Assembly (NCBI RefSeq): GCF_029338195.1
Contig: NZ_CP119779.1
Location: 868,001 to 932,000 of the forward strand
Origin: Haloarcula litorea
Lineage (GTDB): Archaea > Halobacteriota > Halobacteria > Halobacteriales > Haloarculaceae
Length of the DNA stretch: 64,000 bases
Reading direction: 5' to 3'
Shown here: one piece after another, positions 55,266-64,000 of the stretch
Layout of the letters: each line of letters begins with the position of its first letter
How positions within the stretch are numbered: position 1 is the first letter of the stretch
Translations under genes and position numbers: made by a program
Notes under the pieces: generated by a model
What the model was told of the DNA's origin: nothing
Database searches by the model: none
The model's input: only the letters and a program-made list of their open reading frames with translations

Positions 55266-56699
55266 GTGTCGACCCGCTACAACCCCGTCCGCGCCCTCCT
55301 CCTCGGCGTCGGCGGCCTGCTCGCGCGTGCCGGCCTCGTCGAGCGCGAGCGGGTCGCGCGGGCGACGGACCTCTCGTGGCCCCGCATCGTCACCGGCCTC
55401 GCGCGGATGTCGAAGTCGACGGCCGACCTGGCGATGGTCGGGGCCGCGCTGGGGGAGTTGGCCATCGCCGGCGTCGGCTTCGCCGCCCCGTTCTGGGGAC
55501 TGGTCTTCGCCGTCGGCGGCGGGATCGCCGGCGGGACCATCGGGATGGTCTCACAGCGCTACGGGGCCGACGCCCGCGAGGAGCTGTCGGTGACGGTGAC
55601 GACGAGCGCCGCCGTCGCCGTCGCCGCGACGCTCCCGCTGGCGGCGCTGTTCTGGACGGTCCCGGACCTGCTCGTGGGCCTCGTCGGGTCGGGCGAGCGG
55701 TCGGTCGGCTACGGGACCCGCTACCTGCGGACCCTCGCCGTCGGCGCTCCCTTCGCCGCGCTGAACCTCGTCGGCAGCCGCACGCTCGTCGGTGCCGACG
55801 ACGCCCACGCGCCGATGGTCCTGCGAGCGGGCGGGGCGGCGGTCAACGTCGCGCTCAACGCGGTCCTGATCTTCGGACTGGGGACGGGCGTGGTCGGTGC
55901 CGCCGTCGGCACCGTGGTCGCGAACGTCCTCGTCACCGTCGCGTTCGTCGTCGGCTTCGCCCGCGGCGGCCTGCCCGGGGTCGACTTCCCGATCCGGGTT
56001 CGGCTCGCCCGGCCCGTACTGGACGCCTCGCTGGCCCGCGACCTCGCCGAGGTCGGGTCCCCGCTGGTCGGAACGAACCTCGCCCGGACCGGCGCGCAGT
56101 TCCCGCGGCTGTTCGTCGTCGGCCTGTTCGGGCCGACGGTGGTCTCGGCGTACGTCGTCGCGCTCCGGGTCCGCGCGCTGCTCGACACCCCCAACTGGGG
56201 GCTGAGCCTCGCCTCCAGTAGCCTCGTGGGCCAGGCGCTGGGCGAGGACGACGAGCCCGCGGCGACGGCGTGGGCCCGGACGGTCCTCCGGCTCGGCGTC
56301 GGCGTCTACCTCGCGGTCGCCGCCGCGCTGCTCCCGTTCTCCCGGCAGGTCGGGCGGCTGTTCGCCGACGGCGAGGTGCTGGGACTGGTGACGGCGTTCG
56401 TCGCGGTCGCCTGTGCCAGCGTCGTCTTCCGGGGGATCGACGGCGGCGCGACCGGGCCGCTCCGTGCCAGCGGCGACACCCGCTGGCCGCTGTACTCCCA
56501 GCTGGCCGGGATGTACGTGTTCGCGCTGCCCGTCGCCGCCGTCGGCGTCCTCGTCCCCGAGATCGGGGTGCTCGCGCTGTACGCCTCGCTGTTCGCCGAG
56601 ACGGCCGTCCCGGCCGCGATCACGTACTACCGGTACCACTCCGGCGCGTGGCGGGTCGTAAGCCGTTCCTACCGGCCCGACACCGCGCTCGACGACTGA
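55266..56699 (+). CDS. MATE-family efflux transporter
   Basis: This 477-residue protein has twelve transmembrane segments in two similar halves. ATDLSWPRIVTGLARMSKST, GGGIAGGTIGMVSQRYGA, PFAALNLVGSRTLVGADDAH and VVALRVRALLDTPNWGLSLA, followed by SSSLVGQALGEDD, match MATE exporters, which move cationic drugs or metabolites against Na+ or H+. It starts with GTG (VSTRYNPVRALLLG). Substrate unknown; DinF-like arrangement. The N-terminal 35 residues are basic and cytosolic. Confidence 0.9.
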   Translation: MSTRYNPVRALLLGVGGLLARAGLVERERVARATDLSWPRIVTGLARMSKSTADLAMVGAALGELAIAGVGFAAPFWGLVFAVGGGIAGGTIGMVSQRYGADAREELSVTVTTSAAVAVAATLPLAALFWTVPDLLVGLVGSGERSVGYGTRYLRTLAVGAPFAALNLVGSRTLVGADDAHAPMVLRAGGAAVNVALNAVLIFGLGTGVVGAAVGTVVANVLVTVAFVVGFARGGLPGVDFPIRVRLARPVLDASLARDLAEVGSPLVGTNLARTGAQFPRLFVVGLFGPTVVSAYVVALRVRALLDTPNWGLSLASSSLVGQALGEDDEPAATAWARTVLRLGVGVYLAVAAALLPFSRQVGRLFADGEVLGLVTAFVAVACASVVFRGIDGGATGPLRASGDTRWPLYSQLAGMYVFALPVAAVGVLVPEIGVLALYASLFAETAVPAAITYYRYHSGAWRVVSRSYRPDTALDD

Positions 56700-56828
56700 G
56701 GCCGAGCCGTCCGTGGTGCGGACCCACACGGTCACAGCCACACCCTACCGAGACCGGTCGGCGACCCACGCAAAAGGGTTATGTTGCCGCTTGAGAGAGG
56801 GTCGTACGAACGGTATCGGCACCCAATC

Positions 56829-57464
56829 ATGGCACCCGACTCTACCCACGACGACCGTATCACGAGCGCGATTCTCTCCGACGACACGTACGAACGCCTC
56901 CGCTACGAGCGACACGCCTTCCTCGGCCAGCCCGTTCACAAGACGTTGCTCCTCCAGAGCGCCGTCCTGGGATCGCTGGCCCTGATCCTGCCGATGTACG
57001 GGCTGTTCCCGGAGGGGACCGCGTCCTACCTCCCGGCGACGGACCCGACGACGGCGTCGCCGAAGGTCCTCCTGCTCGGCGTCTTCGGCGGCGTGCTGGA
57101 GGTGCTGGGCGCTGGCCTGCTCGTGGTCGCCGCGGCGTACCGCGTCCGCCACGCGCCGCTGACGGAGGCACAGGCCCACGCGGCCCTGGACGCGGAGGAG
57201 TTCGCCCGCGGTGTCGGCCTGGTCACCGGCGGCCTCGCGATCCTGCTCACCGTCTGCCTGTTCGCCGTCGGCCTCGGCGGCGAGTCGGCGACGGCGTCCT
57301 ACGTCGCCACGATGGGCGCGAACCCCTTCGCCCCCTCCGGGTTCGGCCTCTCGGTCAGCACCGTCTCGATCTGGGCCTTCGCCGCGAGCGTCCTGGTGTT
57401 CTACGCCGGCAGCTACACCCAGGTCCGCGTCCTGTTGGAACGGCTCCGGAACCGCCGATCGTGA
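56829..57464 (+). CDS. Haloarchaeal four-helix membrane protein
   Basis: This 211-residue protein begins MAPDSTHDDRITSAILSDDT (a longer start at 56781 would add 16 residues). An N-terminal soluble part with YERLRYERHAFLGQPVHKT leads to four transmembrane segments (about 45-65, 85-110, 135-155 and 170-200). The tail QVRVLLERLRNRRS is basic. I do not recognise the family; the pattern is common in haloarchaea. Confidence 0.72.
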   Translation: MAPDSTHDDRITSAILSDDTYERLRYERHAFLGQPVHKTLLLQSAVLGSLALILPMYGLFPEGTASYLPATDPTTASPKVLLLGVFGGVLEVLGAGLLVVAAAYRVRHAPLTEAQAHAALDAEEFARGVGLVTGGLAILLTVCLFAVGLGGESATASYVATMGANPFAPSGFGLSVSTVSIWAFAASVLVFYAGSYTQVRVLLERLRNRRS

Positions 57465-57487
57465 TCGTTGTACGTCTGTTCCGCATC

Positions 57488-57509
57488 GACCGCCCGACGA
57501 CGGGCGGTC
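57488..57509. terminator. Hairpin GACCGCCCG-ACGA-CGGGCGGTC
   Basis: A perfect 9-bp stem with a 4-base loop lies 24 bases after the stop of the membrane gene and 75 bases before the next start. It is GC-rich and followed only by GTAGCGGGAAATC, so it may be an RNA processing or mRNA-end structure. It is not related in sequence to the GGA-loop hairpins. Confidence 0.5.
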
Positions 57510-57584
57510 GTAGCGGGAAATCGGTACAGCGCTCACTATAACCCACCCGGCCCCATTTCAGGCTGGCCCGCGAACCCGGCGTCG

Positions 57585-58424
57585 ATGGTCGAGAACCAGA
57601 GCGACACCTTCGACATCGGCGGCGACCTGACGGTGAACCGGCTCGGCTTCGGCGCGATGCGGATCACCGGCGAGGGGATCATCGGCGAACCGGACGACGT
57701 CGGGAACGCCCGTGCCGTGCTGGAGCGGGCGGTCGAGCTCGGCGTCGACTTCGTCGACACCGCCGACTCCTACGGGCCCGGCGTCTCCGAGCGACTGATC
57801 GGCGAGACGTTGGACACGGCGTCGGAAGACCTCGTCGTCGCGACCAAGGGCGGACTGCTGCGCAACACCGACGCCGACTGGCTCCCCCACGGCGACCCCG
57901 ACTACCTCCGGAACGCCCAGCTGTGTTCCCGGGACCGCCTGCGGACCGAGCAGATCGACCTCTACCAGTTCCACCGCCCGGACCCCGACACCGACTTCGA
58001 GGACTCCGTCCACGCGCTGGCGGAGCTGAAAGACGAGGGGCTGGTCCGCCACGTCGGCCTCTCGAACGTCAGCGTCGACCAGCTGGACCGGGCACGGGAT
58101 ATCGTCGAGATCGCCACCGTCCAGAACGAGTACAACGTCGCGAACCGCGAGGACGAGGACGTGCTCGCGGCCTGCGAGAACTACGGGATCGGCTTCATCC
58201 CGTGGTTCCCGCTGGCGGCGGGGGAGCTCGACGACGTCGACGGCATCGACCGCATCGCCAGCCGCCACGACGCCTCGCGGTACCAGATCGCGCTGGCGTG
58301 GCTGCTGGCCCACTCCGACGTGACCCTCCCGATCCCCGGGACGGCCAACGTCGCCCACCTGGAGGAGAACGTGGCCGCGACGGCAATCGACCTCCGGGAC
58401 GAGGAGATCGACCGGCTCGCCTGA
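57585..58424 (+). CDS. Aldo/keto reductase
   Basis: This 279-residue NAD(P)H-dependent reductase carries NRLGFGAMRITGEGIIGEPD, VDFVDTADSYGPGVSERLIG (catalytic Asp and Tyr), VVATKGGLLRN (Lys), LYQFHRPDPDTDFEDSVHAL (His) and LPIPGTANVAHLEENVAATA near the C-terminus, the cofactor-binding region. All four catalytic positions are present, unlike the AKR at 21232, where the His region differs. Close to the yeast YDL124/Tas-like group. Substrate unknown. Confidence 0.92.
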   Translation: MVENQSDTFDIGGDLTVNRLGFGAMRITGEGIIGEPDDVGNARAVLERAVELGVDFVDTADSYGPGVSERLIGETLDTASEDLVVATKGGLLRNTDADWLPHGDPDYLRNAQLCSRDRLRTEQIDLYQFHRPDPDTDFEDSVHALAELKDEGLVRHVGLSNVSVDQLDRARDIVEIATVQNEYNVANREDEDVLAACENYGIGFIPWFPLAAGELDDVDGIDRIASRHDASRYQIALAWLLAHSDVTLPIPGTANVAHLEENVAATAIDLRDEEIDRLA

Positions 58425-58497
58425 CCCGACGGCCGCGGCGACGCAGTCACGCGCGGCGACCGGGCCGTTTTTGTCGTCGTCCGGAGTACGGGCGGGT

Positions 58498-59313
58498 ATG
58501 ACGACCATCACGCTGGGGCCAGCCGGGACCTACTCCCACCGGGCCGCGCAGGCGGTCGAGGGGGGCGACATCTCCTTCTCGGAGTCCGTCACCGGCATCG
58601 TCGAGAGCGTCGCCGACGGGGCGGCCGACCGGGGGGTCGTCCCCGTCGAGAACAGCATCGAGGGGTCGGTCACGGAGTCGCTGGACGCCTTCGCCGAGCA
58701 CGACGTGGCCGTCGTCAGGGAGATCATCACCCCCATCCGCCACGCCCTGCTGGCACAGGGGGAGAGCTTCGACCTCGTGGCCAGCCACGCGCAGGCGCTG
58801 GCCCAGTGCCGGGGCTGGCTGGAGGAACACTACCCGGACGTGGAGCTGGAGGCCGTCGCCTCCACCGCCCGCGGCGTCGAGCGCGCCCGCGAGGACCCGA
58901 GCGTGGCCGCCATCGGCCACCCGGAGAACGCCACGAACGGCACCGACCTCGACGTCCTGGCCGAGGACATCCAGGACCAGTCCTCGAACGCCACCCGCTT
59001 CGTCGTCGTCGCGCCCGCCAGCGAGCGCTCCGACGCCGGCGGCAAGTCCTCCTTCATCGTCTACCCCAACGCCGACTACCCCGGCCTCCTGCTGGAGCTG
59101 CTGGAACCGTTCGCCGACCGGGACATCAACCTCACGCGCGTCGAGTCCCGCCCCAGCGGGGAGCGGCTGGGCGACTACGTCTTCCACATCGACGTCGCCG
59201 CCGGCCTCTACGAGGAGCGCACCCAGGCGGCGCTTGCCGACATCGAGGCCATCGCGGAGGACGGCTGGGTCCGGCGGCTGGGGTCCTACGACTCCGAGAC
59301 GGTGCTGAACTGA
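58498..59313 (+). CDS. pheA: Prephenate dehydratase
   Basis: This 271-residue enzyme converts prephenate to phenylpyruvate for phenylalanine synthesis. LGPAGTYSHRAAQAV, VVPVENSIEGSVTESLDAF and SSNATRFVVVA (the catalytic TRF) mark the dehydratase; residues about 185-265 form an ACT regulatory domain (LLLELLEPFADRDINLTRVE, SRPSGERLGDYVFHIDV) that binds Phe for feedback inhibition. It is monofunctional with no chorismate mutase. Confidence 0.95.
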   Translation: MTTITLGPAGTYSHRAAQAVEGGDISFSESVTGIVESVADGAADRGVVPVENSIEGSVTESLDAFAEHDVAVVREIITPIRHALLAQGESFDLVASHAQALAQCRGWLEEHYPDVELEAVASTARGVERAREDPSVAAIGHPENATNGTDLDVLAEDIQDQSSNATRFVVVAPASERSDAGGKSSFIVYPNADYPGLLLELLEPFADRDINLTRVESRPSGERLGDYVFHIDVAAGLYEERTQAALADIEAIAEDGWVRRLGSYDSETVLN

Positions 59314-59350
59314 CGCGCCGCTTAAGTTCTCGCCGAGTGTACCGCCGTCT

Positions 59351-59758
59351 ATGACCGACCGCGATCCCTTCGACGAACTGGAGCGGGCCTTCGACGTGCT
59401 CGGCGAGCAGTTCGGCGTCGACGCCGACACGGTCCCGACCGACGTCGTCGACGAGGGCGACGCCTTCGTCGTCCGCGCCGACCTGCCGGGGTTCGACACC
59501 GACGACCTGGACGTCCAGCTGGCCGAGGACCGCAAACTGACCGTCAGCGCCGAGCACAGCGAGACGAGCAGTCACGAGGACGGCCGCTACGTCCAGCGCG
59601 AGCGCCGCCGCCGGTCGGCCAGCCGCACCGTCGTCCTCCCCGAGCCCGTCGACGAGACGGGGACGGAGGCGACCTACGACAGCGGCGTCCTGACCGTCCG
59701 GCTCCCGAAGGTCGGGCCAGCGGACGACGACGAGGGGACGGACATCCCGGTGAACTGA
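59351..59758 (+). CDS. Hsp20/alpha-crystallin small heat-shock protein
   Basis: This 135-residue protein has an alpha-crystallin domain (about 28-125): VVDEGDAFVVRADLPGFDTD, DLDVQLAEDRKLTVSAEHSE, RRRRSASRTVVLPEPVDETG and SGVLTVRLPKVG. Together with the acidic tail this is the usual haloarchaeal Hsp20. It holds unfolded proteins as large oligomers; the short N-terminus suggests modest oligomer size. bcp follows after 2 bases and may be co-transcribed. Confidence 0.92.
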   Translation: MTDRDPFDELERAFDVLGEQFGVDADTVPTDVVDEGDAFVVRADLPGFDTDDLDVQLAEDRKLTVSAEHSETSSHEDGRYVQRERRRRSASRTVVLPEPVDETGTEATYDSGVLTVRLPKVGPADDDEGTDIPVN

Positions 59759-59760
59759 CG

Positions 59761-60231
59761 ATGGTGCTCTCGCCCGGGACGGCGGTCCCGACGGTCCGCG
59801 CCGACAACCAGGCCGGCGACCGGCTCGAACTCGCCTTCGAGACGCCGACGGTGCTGTACTTCTACCCCGAGGACGGGACCCCGGGGTGTACTTCGGAGGC
59901 CGAGGCCTTCGAGGCCCGGTACGACGCGTTCGCCGACGGCGGGGCCGAGATATACGGCGTCTCGCCGGACAGCGTCGACAGCCACGCCGCGTTCGCCGAC
60001 GAGCACGACCTCTCCTTCGACCTGCTGTCGGACCCCGAGGGCAACGTCGCCGAGGCGTTCGGCGTCGACCTCGTGAACGGCCGCCCCAAGCGGACGACGT
60101 TCGTCCTCGCGCGCGGGCAGGTCGTCGGCGTCTACGAGGGCGTCCGGCCCTCGGGCCACGCCACCGACGTGCTGCGTGACCTCGCGGAGTCGGGGCTCGT
60201 CGAACCGGTAGAGGCGAGCGAAGGGAGCTGA
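59761..60231 (+). CDS. bcp: Peroxiredoxin Bcp
   Basis: This 156-residue AhpC/TSA-fold thiol peroxidase reduces H2O2 and organic peroxides. The peroxidatic Cys43 lies in YFYPEDGTPGCTSEAEAF. The usual resolving Cys five residues later in Bcp is absent, so this is a 1-Cys type that needs an outside thiol. SPDSVDSHAAFADEHDLSFD and LLSDPEGNVAEAFGV are typical. It is immediately downstream of hsp20, fitting a stress response unit. Confidence 0.93.
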   Translation: MVLSPGTAVPTVRADNQAGDRLELAFETPTVLYFYPEDGTPGCTSEAEAFEARYDAFADGGAEIYGVSPDSVDSHAAFADEHDLSFDLLSDPEGNVAEAFGVDLVNGRPKRTTFVLARGQVVGVYEGVRPSGHATDVLRDLAESGLVEPVEASEGS

Positions 60232-60241
60232 GAGCGAGCCG

Positions 60242-62914
60242 CTACGCCTCGATGTCGATGGCGGGCCGGCCGGGTTCGGCCTTCGCCGCCAGGTCGTCGG
60301 CCGCCTCCTCTGCCGACTGGACGACCACGTCGGCACCGAACTCCCGCTCGACCAGCCACGCCGCCCGCTCCAGGGCCGCCCGCTCGCGTTCGGGCGGGAG
60401 GTGCTCGTCGTAGTTGGCCCGCCCCGCCAGTTCCTTCGCGAAGTCGGCGGCGGCCTCGCCGTACTGCTGGAGGTCCGCGTTGCCCATCACTTCTGGGACG
60501 ACCCGGTCGGCAGTCCGGGCGATGTCGACCACGCGGTGTTTCCACGCCGGCGCGACCGCGAGCGTGATGGTCTCGGGGTCCTCGATGCCGACGGTGTCGA
60601 CGATGTCCCGGACGTCCTCGCGGGTGTTCTCGACGAGGCGGCGCTCGACCTCGTAGTCGGCGGGGGCCGCCGCGTCGGGCCAGTCGGCCTCCGCCAGCAG
60701 GCCGTCGTTGCCGAACTCGGCCCAGATCTCCTCGGCGACGTGGGGCGCGACTGGGGCCAGCAGTTTCGTCGCGGTCACCAGCCCCCGCTCGAAGGTGTCG
60801 GCGTCGGGGTCGGTCGCCTCCTGGTAGCGCCGCAGCAGCGACACCAGTTCCCGGACCGCCTGCAGGGCGTGGTTGAACCGGAAGTCCTCGTACTCCGCGG
60901 TCGCCGCCGCGGCGGTGGCCTCGATCTCGCGGGCCACGTAGTCGGCGACGTTCGCGTCGTCGCCGCCGGTCTCGATCTCGCCGTCGGCGTAACTCTCGGC
61001 CAGCGTGTAGAGGTTCTGCAGGAACGAGTGGGCCGACTGGACGCCCTCCGGGCTCCAGGCGAACTCCTTCTCGGGCTGGGCGGCCTCCATGATGAACAGC
61101 CGGGCGGTGTCGGCACCGTACTCCTCGATGATCCGCTGGGGCGAGACGCCGTTGCCGCGGCTCTTGGACATCTTGTTGCCGTCCTCGCCCAGCACCATCC
61201 CCTGATTGGTCAGGTTCGTGAACGGCTCCCGGACCCCGTCGAGCAGGTCGATGTCGTCCAGGACCTTCGTGAAGAACCGCGCGTACAGCAGGTGCATCAC
61301 GGCGTGTTCGATGCCGCCGACGTACTGGTCGACCGGCATCCAGTCGCTGGCCCGGTCGGCGTCGAACGGGGCGTCGGTCAGGTCCGGCGAGGTGTACCGC
61401 AGGAAGTACCACGAGGAGTCGACGAAGGTGTCCATCGTGTCGGTCTCCCGGACGGCGTCGGCCCCGCAGTCGGGACAGTCGACGTGTTTCCACTCCTCGG
61501 CCGCATCGAGGGGGTTCCCGGTCGTGTGGACGAACTCCGGCAGCTCGACGGGCAGGTCCTCGTCGGGCACCTCGACGAACCCGCAGTCGTCGCAGCGGAT
61601 CATCGGGATGGGGGTCCCCCAGTAGCGCTGGCGGGAGATGCCCCAGTCCCGGAGGTTGTACTCCGTGCGGTGTTCGCCGTCGAAGGCCTCGACGAACTCC
61701 TCGCGGGCTTCCTCGCTGGTCAGGCCGTCGTACTCGCCGCTGTCGACGAGGACGCCGTCCTCGGTGTACGCTTCCTCCTGGACGTCGATCGCCTCGGGAT
61801 CGGCGTCGGCCCCGGGGGCCGGCTCGACGACCTGCCTGATCTCGACGCCGTGGTGAGTGGCGAACTCGTGGTCCCGCTCGTCGTGGGCCGGCACCGCGTA
61901 CAGCGCGCCGGTGCCGACGTCGGTCAGCACGTAGTCGGCGACGTAGACCGGGATCTCCTCGCCGGTGGCGGGGTTGGTCGCGTACTCGCCGGTGAAGACG
62001 CCGGAGGTCACGTCCAGCTCGTCCTCGTCGGCGGCCTCGGCCATCTCGACGTACTCCGCCACGTCCTCGTTGTCCGCGGCGATCTCCTGGGCGACGGGGT
62101 GGCCCGGGGCCAGCGAGAAGTAGGTCGCCCCGTAGATGGTGTCCAGCCGCGTCGTGAAGATGTCGACGTCGCCGTAGTCGCCGACCTCGAAGGCGACGCT
62201 CGCGCCCTCCTGCTTGCCGATCCAGTTGCGCTGCATCTCCCGGACGTTGTTCGGCCAGCCGTCCAGGTCGTCCAGCGCGTCGAGCAGCTCCTCGGCGTAG
62301 TCGGTGATGGTGAGGAACCACTGGTCCATCTCGCGGTGCTCGATGGGCGTGTCACACCGCCAGCAGAGCTCGGCCTCGCCCTCGACCTGCTCGTCCGCGA
62401 GGACGGTCTCGCAGGAGGGACACCAGTTCAGTTCGGCGGCCTGGCGTTCCACGAGGCCGGCCTCGCGGAACCGCTTGAACAGCCACTGGTTCCAGCGGTA
62501 GTAGTCGGGCTCGCAGGTGGTGACCTCACGCTCCCAGTCGTAGCCAAAGCCCATCTCCGTGAGCTGTTCTTTCATCGAGTCGATGCACTGCATCGTCCAG
62601 TCGCGGGGGTTGGTGTCGCGCTCCTCGGCGGCGTTCTCGGCGGGCAGACCGAACGAGTCCCACCCCATCGGGTGCAGCACCGCCTCCCCGCGCATCCGCT
62701 CGAAGCGGGCGAAGGCGTCGGTGATGGTGTAGTTCCGGACGTGGCCCATGTGCAGCGAGCCGGAGGTGTACGGGAACATCGCCAGCACGTACTCCGGGTC
62801 CGCGGCGTCGTCGTCGATGCGGAACACGTCGGCGTCGTCCCACGCCGCCTGCCAGTGTGGCTCGACCTCCCGGTGGTCGAAGCCACGCTCGCGCTCCTCG
62901 CCAGTCGTGGTCAT
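60242..62914 (-). CDS. leuS: Leucyl-tRNA synthetase
   Basis: This 890-residue class I synthetase attaches leucine to tRNA-Leu. It has the HIGH-type HMGH (residues 55-58), the zinc-knuckle segment (CPSC...CWRC), the editing domain (VGTGALYAVPAHDERDHEFA), and KMSKS at 581-585 (NKMSKSRGNG). The editing-motif placing and EYGADTARLFIMEAAQPEKE strongly resemble bacterial LeuRS rather than the longer archaeal/eukaryotic type, suggesting ancient lateral transfer to haloarchaea. It is convergent with bcp. Confidence 0.96.
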   Translation of the reverse strand: MTTTGEERERGFDHREVEPHWQAAWDDADVFRIDDDAADPEYVLAMFPYTSGSLHMGHVRNYTITDAFARFERMRGEAVLHPMGWDSFGLPAENAAEERDTNPRDWTMQCIDSMKEQLTEMGFGYDWEREVTTCEPDYYRWNQWLFKRFREAGLVERQAAELNWCPSCETVLADEQVEGEAELCWRCDTPIEHREMDQWFLTITDYAEELLDALDDLDGWPNNVREMQRNWIGKQEGASVAFEVGDYGDVDIFTTRLDTIYGATYFSLAPGHPVAQEIAADNEDVAEYVEMAEAADEDELDVTSGVFTGEYATNPATGEEIPVYVADYVLTDVGTGALYAVPAHDERDHEFATHHGVEIRQVVEPAPGADADPEAIDVQEEAYTEDGVLVDSGEYDGLTSEEAREEFVEAFDGEHRTEYNLRDWGISRQRYWGTPIPMIRCDDCGFVEVPDEDLPVELPEFVHTTGNPLDAAEEWKHVDCPDCGADAVRETDTMDTFVDSSWYFLRYTSPDLTDAPFDADRASDWMPVDQYVGGIEHAVMHLLYARFFTKVLDDIDLLDGVREPFTNLTNQGMVLGEDGNKMSKSRGNGVSPQRIIEEYGADTARLFIMEAAQPEKEFAWSPEGVQSAHSFLQNLYTLAESYADGEIETGGDDANVADYVAREIEATAAAATAEYEDFRFNHALQAVRELVSLLRRYQEATDPDADTFERGLVTATKLLAPVAPHVAEEIWAEFGNDGLLAEADWPDAAAPADYEVERRLVENTREDVRDIVDTVGIEDPETITLAVAPAWKHRVVDIARTADRVVPEVMGNADLQQYGEAAADFAKELAGRANYDEHLPPERERAALERAAWLVEREFGADVVVQSAEEAADDLAAKAEPGRPAIDIEA

Positions 62915-62989
62915 GATACCGTGATTTCGGGCACCGACGATGCTATACCTTTCCCTTCGGGTGGCCGTGGCGCGTCGCAGATCAGGGGG

Positions 62990-63886
62990 TCACTCCCCGC
63001 GCATCGACTCGGGGAACCGCACGTCTGCCCACCAGTCCGCGCCGCCGTCCCGGAGCAGCCACTCCCCGCCGAAGTACGGGTCCAGCTCGACGGCGTCGTG
63101 GGCGCGGAACCGCTCGACGAGGGCGACGAACGCCTCCGAGGGCGGGTCCTCGGACTCGACCTCATCGCCCTTCGCCTCGTCGAGGAGCGCCCGCTGGTCG
63201 GACGGCAGGCCGTCGAAGGAAAACTGGAACCGCTCGCGGGCGACGGCGGCCACCCCGGCCGCGTCCGCGGCCAGCAGGTCGGCGCGGTAGCGGTAGTCGG
63301 CGACGGTCACCTCGCGGCTGTCGCGGACGGCGATGCCGAACGTCGCGCCCTCCCGCGTGACGCCGTCGTACTCGGGTTCGGGGACGACGACGGATTCGCC
63401 GGCCTCGGCGTCCGTGTAGCGCACGCCGATCCCGAACGCCTCCCCGGAGTCCCGCGCCGTGTCGGGGTCGAGGATCCGATCGAGTTTCGCCCGGTCGACG
63501 GCGGGGAGGTCGGCGTAGGCGACCGTCCGCTCGGGCGGGGGGTCCGGGTCGAACGTCGACTCGACGCCGTACTGCGTCTGCGTGCGCTCGTTCGTGACCT
63601 CGTAGCCGACGTCGTAGTAGGACCGCTCGTACTCGATCGGGTTCGGCGGCTCGAACGGCGGGTTCGTGTCCGTCACCGTCGCGCGCTCGGCGTCGTCCTC
63701 GACGGCACCGACGACGAGGTCGCGATAGGAGTCCGAGAGGGCGTCGATCGGGGTCGCCCACTGCTTCGCGAGGGCGGTGTCGTCGCTCACGTCGGTCAGG
63801 CGCACGGACCCGCGCGGGTCCGAACAGCCGGCCAGCGGGAGGGTCGCGGCGACGGCGACGGAGGCGAGGAATCGGCGGCGGCGCAT
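62990..63886 (-). CDS. Haloarchaeal lipoprotein of unknown function
   Basis: This 298-residue protein begins MRRRRFLASVAVAATLPLAG with a twin-arginine-like signal and the lipobox PLAGCS. The mature sequence VSDDTALAKQWATPIDALSD, ERSYYDVGYEVTNERTQTQY and LPAVDRAKLDRILDPDTARD indicates a two-domain secreted protein. It has a regular acidic composition and no catalytic motif that I recognise. An ATG at 63886 fits the signal. Confidence 0.78.
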   Translation of the reverse strand: MRRRRFLASVAVAATLPLAGCSDPRGSVRLTDVSDDTALAKQWATPIDALSDSYRDLVVGAVEDDAERATVTDTNPPFEPPNPIEYERSYYDVGYEVTNERTQTQYGVESTFDPDPPPERTVAYADLPAVDRAKLDRILDPDTARDSGEAFGIGVRYTDAEAGESVVVPEPEYDGVTREGATFGIAVRDSREVTVADYRYRADLLAADAAGVAAVARERFQFSFDGLPSDQRALLDEAKGDEVESEDPPSEAFVALVERFRAHDAVELDPYFGGEWLLRDGGADWWADVRFPESMRGE

Positions 63887-63972
63887 ATCCGGACACTGTC
63901 ACAGAGCAAGTGAGTAGTTTGTGGTCGCTCAGTCCGCGTTGTAGCGTCCGAGCCGGGGACGCCGCGGCCCCG

Positions 63973-64000
63973 CTACTCCACTCGCGCGTCGACGACGACG
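63973..64000 (-). CDS. Possible 3' end of a gene running off the right edge
   Basis: On the minus strand the last 28 bases read VVVDARVE then TAG, with GC-rich third positions as expected for haloarchaeal coding sequence. Only eight residues are visible, so this is tentative. The 86-base gap on its left contains the promoter of the lipoprotein. Confidence 0.3.

Noticed and set aside
1-64000. Prophage, transposon or plasmid region
   Set aside because: No integrase, transposase, replication initiator or phage structural gene was found; gene content is chromosomal housekeeping.

Overview
This window is chromosomal DNA from a halophilic archaeon (class Halobacteria). The evidence is the very high GC content with GC-rich third codon positions, proteins rich in Asp and Glu, many twin-arginine (RR) lipoprotein signals, archaeal information-processing genes (aIF6, L31e, L39e, L18a, prefoldin alpha, Trm1, wyosine synthase, archaeal membrane-lipid CarS, the CTP-dependent riboflavin kinase RbkR, CheF) and haloarchaeal families of unknown function. 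Genes are tightly packed and strands alternate often. I see no rRNA, tRNA, CRISPR array, transposase, integrase or plasmid gene, so this looks like core chromosome. The genus cannot be fixed from what I see. No stretch over 300 bases lacks a gene.

Layout. 1-9.6 kb: start of an ABC substrate-binding lipoprotein, SurE, a paired MgtE-like Mg transporter, a multi-PAS histidine kinase, a nucleoside-recognition membrane protein, an AEC transporter, a cupin and KDPG aldolase. 9.8-14.4 kb: a low-complexity lipoprotein, then the archaeal L39e-L31e-aIF6 and L18a-PfdA-FtsY cluster, split by three tiny genes. 14.5-25 kb: ZIP transporter, ThpR, TPR and DUF424 proteins, SufS, CheF, aldo/keto reductase, SufU and a large HemQ/PitA-type haem protein. 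25-32 kb: RecJ-like DHH protein, PspA, an MFS transporter and the hemC-cobA-hemD siroheme operon. 32-42 kb: CarS, proline dehydrogenase, DUF502, IlvE, RibB-RbkR, a PQQ-propeller lipoprotein, wyosine synthase, an alcohol dehydrogenase-like oxidoreductase and AlaX. 42-51 kb: mostly small haloarchaeal families, a PHP phosphoesterase, an amidotransferase, TM2 and DUF4013 zinc-ribbon membrane proteins, and citrate synthase. 51-64 kb: SWIM protein, second histidine kinase, Trm1, MATE exporter, second aldo/keto reductase, prephenate dehydratase, Hsp20, Bcp and LeuRS.

How the genes fit together: hemC, cobA and hemD make precorrin-2 for siroheme, haem or cobalamin, and the HemQ-like protein may act late in haem metabolism. 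SufS and SufU form the Fe-S assembly pair. RbkR probably controls its operon mate ribB. L39e to FtsY serves the ribosome and protein targeting.

The most unusual signal is a family of hairpin plus T-tract elements placed exactly at stop codons. They share the core TTTTTCGCCCACG and, in the clearest copies, end in AAAAAGGTGGTC. After citrate synthase and after wyosine synthase the element is followed by a second, partial copy of the 3' end of the same gene (80 bp and 29 bp). A second pattern is a pair of 21-codon leader ORFs, before pspA and ilvE, each sitting at the predicted leaderless start and overlapping the main start codon.
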